From JBNKVT01 sp050299335 (GTDB lineage Bacteria > Pseudomonadota > Alphaproteobacteria > Rhodobacterales > Rhodobacteraceae): a DNA stretch of 64,000 nucleotides. The position numbers were made by a program, and so were the translations under genes. Below the pieces are notes generated by a model, which searched no databases, had not been told where the DNA came from, and was given only the letters and a program-made list of their open reading frames with translations. The stretch lies in assembly GCA_050299335.1 (NCBI GenBank), contig JBNKVT010000019.1, positions 1 through 64,000 on the forward strand, written 5' to 3'. Below are positions 43,842 through 51,037 of the stretch, one piece after another; within the stretch, counting starts at the first letter, position 1, and each line of letters opens with the position of its first letter.

Positions 43842-45131
43842 ATGGCGTCCCGCACCGCCCCCTTCGCCGCCTTCGAATGGGCCATCGCCTGGCGCTATCT
43901 GCGGGCGCGGCGCTCCGAAGGCGGCATCTCGGTCATGTCGGTGATTTCGCTGATCGGCATCGCGCTTGCCGTCTTCGCCCTCATTGCCACGCTCGCCGTC
44001 CGCACCGGGTTCCGGATCGAATTCGTCGGCACCATCCTCGGCGCCAACGCCCATGCCTCGGTCTATTCCCACTATTACGACGACGAATTCGGCGTCCGTA
44101 CCCGGCTGATCCGCGACCATGACGCCTGGGCCGACCGGATCAAGGAGGTCCCGGGCGTCACCCGCGCCGCCCCCATCATCAAGGGCCAGATCATGGCGAC
44201 GGCCAATGGCCGCAATGCCGGGGTCGAGGTCTATGGCGAGCGCCTCGCCGATCTTCGGACCCTGCCCCTGGTCGCCGCGCCGCTCTCGAGCCTCGGCGAT
44301 ATCGGAGAATATGGGAACGGCGTCGCCATCGGTGTCCGCCTGGCCGCCAGCCTCGGCCTGTCCATCGGCGACCATATCACCCTGATCTCGCCCGACGGGC
44401 TGAAGACCCCCTTCGGCACCTCGCCGCGGATCGTCGATTATCCGGTCGTCTACATGTTCGAGGTCGGCCGCTACGATATCGACGGCACCCGCATCTACAT
44501 GCCCTTCGCCGAGGCGCAGAGCTATTTCAACGCCGAAGGCGCGGCCCACGAGATCGAGGTCATGGTCGCCGATCCCGAGGCGGTCGAAACTATCGTCCCC
44601 GGCCTGTTCGAGGCCATCGGCGACCCCCGCGCCGATGTCTGGACCTGGCAGCAAAGCTCGCGCAGCTTCCTCAACGCGCTGCAGATGGAGGACAACATCA
44701 TGTTCGTCATCCTCTCCATCCTGGTGCTGATCGCCACCATGAACATCGTCTCGGGGCTGATCATGCTGGTCAAGAACAAGGGCCGCGATATCGGCATCCT
44801 CAGGACCATCGGCCTGACCCAGGGCTCGATCCTGAGGGTCTTCTTCATCTGCGGGGCCTCGATCGGGGTTGCCGGCACCCTGATCGGCGTGATCCTCGGC
44901 TGCCTCTTCGCCATCTATATCGACCCGATCTTCGGGGCGATCAATTCCCTGCTCGGCGGCGGTGCCTGGAGCCCGGAGAAATTCGGCCTCCCCGACCTGC
45001 CCGCGCAGCTGACCCTCGCCGATGTGCTGAAGGCGATGTCCCTGTCGCTCGGCCTCTCCTTCGTCATCACCATCTTCCCCGCCCGCCGCGCCGCGCGGAT
45101 GAACCCGGTCGAGGCCCTGCGCTATGAGTGA
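43842..45131 (+). CDS. lolC: Lipoprotein-releasing ABC transporter permease
   Basis: A 429-residue FtsX-type permease that lifts lipoproteins from the inner membrane to LolA. It begins FEWAIAWRYLRARRSEGGIS with helix 1 (about 32-52), a periplasmic domain, then helices near 285-310, 335-360 and 395-415, ending with ARRAARMNPVEALRYE. GGAGA precedes the ATG at 43842. Only one permease gene is present, as in organisms with a homodimeric LolF-type exporter. The stop overlaps the lolD start by 8 bases. Confidence 0.9.
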   Translation: MASRTAPFAAFEWAIAWRYLRARRSEGGISVMSVISLIGIALAVFALIATLAVRTGFRIEFVGTILGANAHASVYSHYYDDEFGVRTRLIRDHDAWADRIKEVPGVTRAAPIIKGQIMATANGRNAGVEVYGERLADLRTLPLVAAPLSSLGDIGEYGNGVAIGVRLAASLGLSIGDHITLISPDGLKTPFGTSPRIVDYPVVYMFEVGRYDIDGTRIYMPFAEAQSYFNAEGAAHEIEVMVADPEAVETIVPGLFEAIGDPRADVWTWQQSSRSFLNALQMEDNIMFVILSILVLIATMNIVSGLIMLVKNKGRDIGILRTIGLTQGSILRVFFICGASIGVAGTLIGVILGCLFAIYIDPIFGAINSLLGGGAWSPEKFGLPDLPAQLTLADVLKAMSLSLGLSFVITIFPARRAARMNPVEALRYE

Positions 45132-45804
45132 CGCCCTCGCCCTTCGCGACATCTCGAAATCCTACAATCCGGGCCAGCCGAACGAGGTCCGCGTCCTCAC
45201 CGACGCCTCGCTGACCCTGTCGGGTGGCGAGATCGTCGCCCTCGTCGCCCCGTCCGGTGCGGGGAAATCGACGCTGCTGCATATCGCGGGGCTCCTGGAA
45301 ACCCCGGATGCGGGCGAGGTCGAGATTGCGGGCGAGACGGCGGGCCGCCTCGGCGACAGCCGCCGCACCCAGATCCGGCGGGATGAAATCGGGTTCATCT
45401 ACCAGTTCCACCACCTGCTGCCAGAGTTCACCGCCGCCGAGAACGTCACCCTGCCGCAACTCGCTGCCGGGAAACCGCAGAAAGAGGCAGCCGCCCGGGC
45501 CGCACAGCTGCTCGACAGCGTCGGCCTGTCCCACCGCGTTTCCCACCGGCCCGCAGAGTTGTCCGGAGGCGAACAACAACGGGTCGCCTTCTGCCGGGCG
45601 ATGGCCAACGCGCCGAGACTGCTGCTCGCCGACGAGCCGACCGGCAATCTCGACCCGGCGACCTCGGACACGGTGTTCGACGCGCTGATGGCGCTCGCCC
45701 GCGAGACCGGCCTCGCCGCCCTGATCGCCACCCATAATCCCGAACTTGCCGCAAGGATGGACCGGGTGGTGCATCTGCAGGACGGCCGGATAATTGCCGG
45801 CTGA
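45124..45804 (+). CDS. lolD: Lipoprotein-releasing ABC transporter ATPase
   Basis: A 226-residue nucleotide-binding subunit. Walker A APSGAGKSTLLHIAG, Q-loop GFIYQFHHLLPEFTAAENV, signature LSGGEQQRVAFCRAM and Walker B LLADEPTGNLDP are intact. The LLPEFTA sequence after the Q-loop is typical of LolD. Overlaps the permease gene by 8 bases; a 135-base gap follows before an unrelated glycosyltransferase. Confidence 0.93.
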   Translation: MSDALALRDISKSYNPGQPNEVRVLTDASLTLSGGEIVALVAPSGAGKSTLLHIAGLLETPDAGEVEIAGETAGRLGDSRRTQIRRDEIGFIYQFHHLLPEFTAAENVTLPQLAAGKPQKEAAARAAQLLDSVGLSHRVSHRPAELSGGEQQRVAFCRAMANAPRLLLADEPTGNLDPATSDTVFDALMALARETGLAALIATHNPELAARMDRVVHLQDGRIIAG

Positions 45805-45939
45805 CGAAAAAACTTCGGCACGTTCCCCTTCCGGTCCTGGAATCCCCCACAAATCCGGAAAAATTTATCGAGTATCTTCATCCAACTTTAAGCAAAGCCC
45901 CGCACCCTGCGCCGGTATCCGTTTCGTAACCAGTATCGC

Positions 45940-47940
45940 GTGTCACCTGTGTCCACATCCTCCCTGTCCGCGCCGCCCAACGCGGTGGCCGACCCTGACG
46001 CCAGTTCGGCCTTCCGCCGCACCGCCCCCGAAACCGGCTCAATTCCCGCGCCCGTCGCTCTCTACGAGGCTGTGCCGGCGCCACGTCTCCGCCACCTTCC
46101 TGCCTCAGTGGCCGGGCGGCTCGACCGCATCCGGACCGGACGGCTGCCCGAGCGGATCGATCTCGAGGCGACGCCACCCGATATCGACCTTGTCCGCAGC
46201 CAGGACCCCTCGCTCTGCCTGAAACTCGGCTACGTGCCCTGGCGGCAATCGGGCGGGAGGACGATCATCGCCGTCTCCGATCCCGACGCCTGCGGGGCCA
46301 TCGAAAAGGCCAATCCGCTCAGCCGCGGTAATCTGCATTTCGCGCTGGCCGACCGCGCCGGGATCGAGGCCGTCATCGCCACGGTCTTCGCCCGCCAGCT
46401 GCGCGACCGCACCCGCGACCGCTGCCCGACGCATCTGTCCTGCCGGGAATGGCAGCGCGGCGGTTCGCAGTTCCGGCTGGTCGCGGCCACGGCGATCATC
46501 GCCGCGCTCGCCCTCAGCCACCCGGCTGCCGCCGCAATCGGCATCCTGGCCTGGATCTGGGCCTTCGACATGGCGACCACAACCGTCCGGCTGGCGGCGC
46601 TCTTCGTCTTCGGAACCAAACGCCCCCGGCCTCGGGGCCCCCTGAAACTGCGCAAGGTCGATCTGATCCGGGAGGGATCGCCCCATAACCTCCTGGCACT
46701 CGACAAGAAACAGCGCACCGAACGCCCCCTGACCGGGGGTCCGCTCGTTCTGTCCGAGACGTTTCTCGACAAGGCCCAGGCCCGGCTCGGCAGCCTGCCC
46801 GCCGCCCCGGACCTCACCCTGGCCCCGCCGCGAAGCGCGCTGCCGAAAGTCTCGATCCTGATCCCGCTCCTGCGCGAGGACGAGGTGCTGGAGACCCTGA
46901 TCGACGCGCTGAAACGCACCACCTATCCGACGCATCTTCTCGATGTGAAACTGGTGATCGAGTGCGATGACACCCTGACGGCGCAAGCGATCTCGGCCCT
47001 TGCCCTGCCATCCTGGATCACCGTCCTGCGCGTCCCCCATGACGAGCTGCGGACCAAGCCACGGGCGATGAATTACGCGCTGGAATTCTGCTCCGGCGAG
47101 ATCGTCGGCATCTATGACGCCGAAGACCGGCCCGAGCCCGACCAGATCATGAAGATCGCCCGGCATTTCCTGTCCGCCCCGCCCGAGGTCGCCTGCCTGC
47201 AGGGCTATCTCGATTTCTACAACCCGCGCCGCAACTTCCTGTCGCGCTGCTTCACCATCGACTACGCCATCTGGTTTCGGGTCCTGCTGCGCGGCATGGC
47301 GCGGCTTGGCCTTCCGATCCCGCTTGGCGGGACGACGGTTTTCTTCCGGCGCGGGCCGCTGGAAAAGGTCGGGGCCTGGGACGCCCATAACGTCACCGAG
47401 GATGCCGATCTTGGCATGCGGCTGGCGCGGTTCGGCTACCGGACCGAGGTCGCCGAGACCGTGACCATGGAAGAAGCCAACTGCTTCACCCGCCCCTGGA
47501 TCACCCAGCGCTCGCGCTGGCTGAAGGGCTTTGCCATAACCTGGGCTACCCATATGCGCGATCCGATCACCCTGTGGCGCGATCTCGGGCCCGGCGGGTT
47601 CTTCGGCTTTCAGGTGATCTTTCTCGGCGCCCTGACCGGCTTTTTGACCGCGCCCTTGCTCTGGGGGTTCTGGGCGGTGGCCTTCGGCCTGTCCCTGCCG
47701 CTGGACGCCCTGATGCCGATGCCTGTCTGGTGGCTGCTCTTCGGCTCGATGGCCGCATCGAAAATGGTGTTCTGGGCGGTGGCCGTCGCGGCCCTGGCGG
47801 CCCGTGAGCGGCAGCATCTGCTGAAATACATTCCGCTGATCGGGTTCTATTTCCCGCTCGGGACCGTGGCCGCCTACAAGGCCCTCTGGGAGCTGCTGTC
47901 CGCACCGTTCCTCTGGCACAAGACCCGGCACGGGCTGTAG
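45940..47940 (+). CDS. Cellulose-synthase-like GT2 glycosyltransferase with N-terminal accessory domain
   Basis: A 666-residue membrane enzyme. N-terminal region 45-150 (IDLVRSQDPSLCLKLGYVPW, RTIIAVSDPD) resembles the second half of GSPII_E_N/MshEN domains. Two helices follow (about 170-220). The catalytic GT2 domain has KVSILIPLLREDEVLETLI, GIYDAEDRPEPDQ, NVTEDADLGMRLARFG and QRSRWLKG, i.e. all D, DxD, TED and QxxRW motifs. Several helices close the chain. It should polymerise or transfer a sugar at the inner membrane. GTG starts at 45940 and 45949 are both possible and neither has a clear ribosome site. Confidence 0.85.
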   Translation: MSPVSTSSLSAPPNAVADPDASSAFRRTAPETGSIPAPVALYEAVPAPRLRHLPASVAGRLDRIRTGRLPERIDLEATPPDIDLVRSQDPSLCLKLGYVPWRQSGGRTIIAVSDPDACGAIEKANPLSRGNLHFALADRAGIEAVIATVFARQLRDRTRDRCPTHLSCREWQRGGSQFRLVAATAIIAALALSHPAAAAIGILAWIWAFDMATTTVRLAALFVFGTKRPRPRGPLKLRKVDLIREGSPHNLLALDKKQRTERPLTGGPLVLSETFLDKAQARLGSLPAAPDLTLAPPRSALPKVSILIPLLREDEVLETLIDALKRTTYPTHLLDVKLVIECDDTLTAQAISALALPSWITVLRVPHDELRTKPRAMNYALEFCSGEIVGIYDAEDRPEPDQIMKIARHFLSAPPEVACLQGYLDFYNPRRNFLSRCFTIDYAIWFRVLLRGMARLGLPIPLGGTTVFFRRGPLEKVGAWDAHNVTEDADLGMRLARFGYRTEVAETVTMEEANCFTRPWITQRSRWLKGFAITWATHMRDPITLWRDLGPGGFFGFQVIFLGALTGFLTAPLLWGFWAVAFGLSLPLDALMPMPVWWLLFGSMAASKMVFWAVAVAALAARERQHLLKYIPLIGFYFPLGTVAAYKALWELLSAPFLWHKTRHGL

Positions 47941-47975
47941 ACCCGGTCCGGCGGGACGTCCCCGCGCCCAGCATA

Positions 47976-48023
47976 GAGCAAAACCGGATCAGATTGAACC
48001 AATCTGATCCTAGGATTTTGCTC
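47976..48023. repeat. Palindromic repeat element 1
   Basis: Left arm GAGCAAAACCGGATCAGATTG, right arm CAATCTGATCCTAGGATTTTGCTC, with a 3-base centre and a small mismatch near CCGG/CTAGG. A 48-base imperfect palindrome just downstream of the glycosyltransferase stop. Resembles mobile palindromic elements rather than an intrinsic terminator, as no T-run follows. Confidence 0.75.
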
Positions 48024-48035
48024 AAGCCTACGTCT

Positions 48036-48088
48036 CTGGACCAAAATTCTTTTTCAGACTGCGACAGTCTGAAACGATTTTGGTCTAG
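48036..48088. repeat. Palindromic repeat element 2
   Basis: Left arm CTGGACCAAAATTC then TTTTTCAGACTG, centre CGA, right arm CAGTCTGAAACG then ATTTTGGTCTAG. A second imperfect palindrome 12 bases after the first, unrelated in the inner arm sequence but with the same design (AT-rich outer arm, specific inner arm). Confidence 0.75.
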
Positions 48089-48257
48089 TGTCCCGCATCC
48101 TCGCGCCGGGTTGCGTGGAACTGGCCCCGTCAAACGCAAGACGACCGGTCAGCAAGAGGCACGGGACTGGGTGACGGAAAGGCGGACCTCCCACCTGCGC
48201 CCTGCCGCCGCAATGCCGGGAACATTCGGGGCGGTTTCACGACCGTAGACGACAACT

Positions 48258-48836
48258 TCACTTTGCCTCGGCGCCGAGCGCCTTCATCCGTTCCAGCCAC
48301 CGCTGGCGCCCCTTGGGGCTCTTCGCCTCGACATTGCCGACGAGACTGTCGCGGACCGGCGACAGCCCCGAGAACCCCAGGATGTTGCGCCGCAGGTTCT
48401 TCAGCGAATGGGCGAAGAAGAAATACCGGTAGGCCGCCGCCGGCATGCCCATGGTCACGACCACCCGCGCCGAGCGGCCCTTGAGCTTGCGGGTCCAGCC
48501 GTGCTCGGTGACGGTGAAGCCGAAATCCTCGGTGAAGACATGCTCGATGAACGCCTTCAGATGCGCCGGCATCGTGCCCATCCAGAGCGGGTAGATCACC
48601 ACCACATGCCCCGCCCAGTAGATCGACTGCTGCGCCTCCCCGACAAAAGGCAGCCCCGGCTTGCTGCGGTATTCGGTGCGCGAGCGCAGCGCCGGATAAT
48701 CCAGCTTGCCGATATCGATCAGCCGCACCTCATGCCCGGCCGCCTCGGCCCCTTCGCGGTAAGCCTCGGCCAGCGCGTGGCAGAAATGCGGCTCCGAGCC
48801 GTCGGGATGGCCCTGGATGATGGTGATGTTGGTCAT
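48258..48836 (-). CDS. Flavodoxin-fold NAD(P)H oxidoreductase
   Basis: A 192-residue protein of the NQO1/KefF/MdaB-like flavodoxin_2 family. It shows ITIIQGHPDGSEPHFCHALA (phosphate-binding start), then YPLWMGTMPAHLKAFIEHVF and TMGMPAAAYRYFFFAHS. Members reduce quinones or other electrophiles with NAD(P)H and FMN or FAD. GGGGGAC precedes the ATG at 48836. Last gene of a minus-strand group after hemF. The physiological acceptor cannot be inferred. Confidence 0.85.
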   Translation of the reverse strand: MTNITIIQGHPDGSEPHFCHALAEAYREGAEAAGHEVRLIDIGKLDYPALRSRTEYRSKPGLPFVGEAQQSIYWAGHVVVIYPLWMGTMPAHLKAFIEHVFTEDFGFTVTEHGWTRKLKGRSARVVVTMGMPAAAYRYFFFAHSLKNLRRNILGFSGLSPVRDSLVGNVEAKSPKGRQRWLERMKALGAEAK

Positions 48837-48897
48837 GTCCGTCCCCCTGAAATCGAGGACAGTCTGGCACGGGCGCAGCCCTACGCCTTGATCCGGG

Positions 48898-49794
48898 TCA
48901 AGGCCATTTGGCCACCGGCGGCAGCGACATCAGCACCGCCTCGGGATTGTGGCCGGTCTGCAGGCCGAACTGGGTGCCGCGGTCATAGACGAGGTTGAAC
49001 TCGGCATAGCGGCCGCGGCGGACCAGCTGATGCTCGCGCTCGGCCTCGGTCCAGGGCTCGGCCATGTGGCGCTCGGTGATCGGCAGGAAGGCCTTCAGGA
49101 AAGCCTCGCCCACGTCGCGGGTGAAGGCGAAATCCGCCTCCCAGTCGCCGGTCGTGTGGTCGTCATAGAAGATGCCCCCGACACCCCGCGCCTCGTTCCA
49201 GTGGCGGATCATGAAATATTCGTCGGCCCAGTCCTTGAAGCGCGGATAATACCCCGGATCATGGGCATCGCAGGCCTCCCGCAGCCGCTCGTGGAAAAAG
49301 GCCGTATCCTCTTTGTCCTCCACCATCGGATTAAGATCCGCCCCGCCCCCGAACCACCAGCCCGCCGGGGTCCAGAACATCCGCGTGTTCATATGGACCG
49401 CCGGGGTCCTGGGGCTCTGCATATGGGCGACCAGCGAAATCCCCGAGGCCCAGAATCGCGGGTCTTCCGCCAGCCCCGGCAGGTCCTTGCGGGCCATCAT
49501 CGCCCGACGCGCCGGTTCCGAGAGGGTCCCGTAAACCTCCGAGACATTGACCCCGACCTTCTCGAATACCCGGCCCCCGCGCAGCACCGACATCACCCCG
49601 CCACCGGCATCCTCTTCGCCCTCGCCTGCCCGCCGGGTCTCCTTGCGTTCAAAGCGGCCCGGAGGGAGGCTGGCAAAGGGGCCGGTGTCCTGAGCGTCTT
49701 CGAGTGCCTCGAAAGCCGCGCAAATCCGATCGCGCAGCTCCACGAACCACGCGGCGGCGCGGGCTTTCTCTGCGGTCAGGTCAGGCGGGCTCAA
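48898..49794 (-). CDS. hemF: Aerobic coproporphyrinogen III oxidase
   Basis: A 298-residue oxygen-dependent enzyme that converts coproporphyrinogen III to protoporphyrinogen IX in heme and bacteriochlorophyll supply. It shows GGGVMSVLRGGRVFEKVGVN, HMNTRMFWTPAGWWFGGGAD, GVGGIFYDDHT and RRGRYAEFNLVYDRGTQFG. The frame can only start at a TTG (49794), since no ATG or GTG lies in frame upstream of ARAAAWFVELRDRI; there is no evident ribosome site. 39 bases downstream of the GNAT gene. Confidence 0.93.
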   Translation of the reverse strand: MSPPDLTAEKARAAAWFVELRDRICAAFEALEDAQDTGPFASLPPGRFERKETRRAGEGEEDAGGGVMSVLRGGRVFEKVGVNVSEVYGTLSEPARRAMMARKDLPGLAEDPRFWASGISLVAHMQSPRTPAVHMNTRMFWTPAGWWFGGGADLNPMVEDKEDTAFFHERLREACDAHDPGYYPRFKDWADEYFMIRHWNEARGVGGIFYDDHTTGDWEADFAFTRDVGEAFLKAFLPITERHMAEPWTEAEREHQLVRRGRYAEFNLVYDRGTQFGLQTGHNPEAVLMSLPPVAKWP

Positions 49795-49833
49795 GGGCGT
49801 GGTCGCTTTCCTGGCTGGGCCGGGGCGCGGCGG

Positions 49834-50334
49834 TCAGCCGACCCGGCGCCGTTTCGATATCCGGTCGACCGGCTGTCCGCTTTTCAACGGCACGCCCGGG
49901 TCGGTCTTGTAGGTCTCAAACCCCATCCGGTCGTAATAGGCAAGCCCGCCGGTATTGTCGGCCCGGATCGTGGCGTTGATCCACGCCGCACCGTGCCCAC
50001 GGGCGAAAGCCAGCGTCTCGGTGAAAAGCGCCGTGCCGATGCCGCGCTGCGTCCCGCCGACCTGCGCGAAAGTGGCGATATCGACCCAATCGTCCCCAAG
50101 CGCGGCCTTGCGCGCCAACGTCTGAAACCCGACAGGTCGCTGGTCTTCGTCCAGCGCGACCAGGCAGCTGAGCCGATCCGGCCCGCTCAAGAACCAGCCG
50201 GCGAATGCGGCCTCGTCCATCGGGTCCTCGAAGGCGGTGGTGCCGCCGATGCCGATGATTTCGTTCAGGAGCGTGCAAAGCGCCGGCACGTCGTCTTGCT
50301 GCGCCTGTCGGGTGGAAATCGTGGATCGTGTCAT
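49834..50334 (-). CDS. GNAT-family N-acetyltransferase
   Basis: A 166-residue acetyl-CoA-dependent transferase. ISTRQAQQDDVPALCTLLNE is the usual first helix; the acetyl-CoA loop appears as QRGIGTALFTETLAFA and the end as NTGGLAYYDRMGFE. The layout resembles phosphinothricin-type (PAT) acetyltransferases, but the substrate is unknown. I use the ATG at 50334 with GGAGA 9-10 bases upstream; the frame is open to 50382. Confidence 0.85.
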   Translation of the reverse strand: MTRSTISTRQAQQDDVPALCTLLNEIIGIGGTTAFEDPMDEAAFAGWFLSGPDRLSCLVALDEDQRPVGFQTLARKAALGDDWVDIATFAQVGGTQRGIGTALFTETLAFARGHGAAWINATIRADNTGGLAYYDRMGFETYKTDPGVPLKSGQPVDRISKRRRVG

Positions 50335-50395
50335 GCCGGTCTTGTCTCCAATGGCACCGGGACATGCAAGGGAATTGCGCAAGGCGCGGCGCGAC

Positions 50396-50665
50396 TCAGG
50401 GCCAGTTCACCCGGCCCGGTTCCACCGCATGGATTTCGGGTGTCACCACGTCCTCGGTAACGAACGGGTCGTCCTGCACGCGCCGCTCCAGCGCCTCACG
50501 GTCCTCGTTCTGCGCGATCACCACGCCGCCGAGCCCGGGCGCAAGCGAGCCGGACATCAGGAAAACCCCGTCATCGAACCCCCTGCCGATCCAGGCCCTG
50601 TGACCCTCCATATGCTCGGCAGCGGCGCCGCGATTGGCGGAAAATCTCAGGAAGACGATATACAT
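50396..50665 (-). CDS. YciI-like protein
   Basis: An 89-residue protein beginning at the ATG at 50665, which has a strong AAGGAG site. MYIVFLRFSANRGAAAEHME, HRAWIGRGFDDGVFLMSG and SLAPGLGGVVIAQ follow the YCII fold, in which a His-Asp pair lies in a small cleft. Family members are dimeric with no settled reaction. The long frame to 51043 runs through the ABC exporter's leader on the other strand and is not coding. First gene of the yciI-GNAT-hemF group. Confidence 0.85.
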   Translation of the reverse strand: MYIVFLRFSANRGAAAEHMEGHRAWIGRGFDDGVFLMSGSLAPGLGGVVIAQNEDREALERRVQDDPFVTEDVVTPEIHAVEPGRVNWP

Positions 50666-50825
50666 GGGTCTGCTCCTTGGCTTTGAAAACAAGGGATAAT
50701 CCGGGCTGCTGACGGAAGACGGCAGCAGGACCTCGCGCAAAATCCGCCCGGAGGGATTTTTAGGGGTGACTGCGGCAAAATCGCGCGCTATAGAAATCGC
50801 GAACTCATGGACCGGAGGTCGTTTG

Positions 50826-50858
50826 ATGGAAATGTACGGAATCCCACGACACAGCTGA
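50826..50858 (+). CDS. Leader peptide uORF1 (10 aa) of the ABC exporter
   Basis: ATG at 50826 with GGAGGT 7 bases upstream, an ideal ribosome site, followed by MEMYGIPRHS and stop. The 3' half of the frame lies in the left arm and loop of the first stem (50833-50877), so a ribosome translating or stalling here would change folding. It is too short to judge by composition; the ribosome site and position are the evidence. Comparable logic: the BmrB leader peptide of the BmrCD multidrug ABC exporter in Bacillus. Confidence 0.5.
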   Translation: MEMYGIPRHS

Positions 50859-50896
50859 TCGCTGCGTAGGCCGTACAGGACTGCGCATCGCAGTCC
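50833..50896 (+). ncRNA. Structured leader RNA upstream of the ABC exporter
   Basis: TGTACGG (50833-50839) pairs exactly with CCGTACA (50871-50877). Directly after it, GGACTGCG (50878-50885) and CGCAGTCC (50889-50896) form a perfect 8-bp hairpin with loop CAT, so the two stems could stack. No named riboswitch family is recognised. Located 120-180 bases before the exporter start and overlapping uORF1. Confidence 0.55.
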
Positions 50897-50938
50897 GCCC
50901 CCTTCAGACACCATCCTTTTGCCCACCGGAGGGCAGCC

Positions 50939-51037
50939 ATGATTCTCCTTATCCCGACATTCGTCGTCCGTTCGGCCTTCCGCCGCCTTTCCACTCTTTA
51001 CCATGGAGGGGACAATGTCGCTGTTCGCTCGCACTGA
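50939..51037 (+). CDS. Leader ORF uORF2 (32 aa) overlapping the exporter start
   Basis: ATG at 50939 with CCGGAGGG 6-7 bases upstream, encoding MILLIPTFVVRSAFRRLSTL and 12 more residues, hydrophobic then basic. Its stop lies 23 bases inside the exporter gene in another frame, and the exporter's own GGAGGGG site is inside uORF2. Translation of uORF2 could therefore open or block the exporter start. It could still be a chance frame. Confidence 0.45.
   Translation: MILLIPTFVVRSAFRRLSTLYHGGDNVAVRSH

Larger units (their letters stand above)
47941..48257. other. Intergenic region with two palindromes
   Basis: 317 bases between convergent genes. Positions 47976-48088 hold two adjacent inverted repeats (listed separately). 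I see nothing in 48089-48257 beyond small frames without ribosome sites. Confidence 0.6.

Noticed and set aside
43713..45152. 480-codon extension ahead of the glycosyltransferase fusion
   Set aside because: It is antisense to lolC and rich in Asp, Gly and Arg without any domain; the GT2 domain starts at the ATG at 43712.
50833..50896. Known riboswitch class for the exporter leader (for example guanidine or manganese types)
   Set aside because: I could not match the conserved bases of any class I know; it is reported only as a structured leader.
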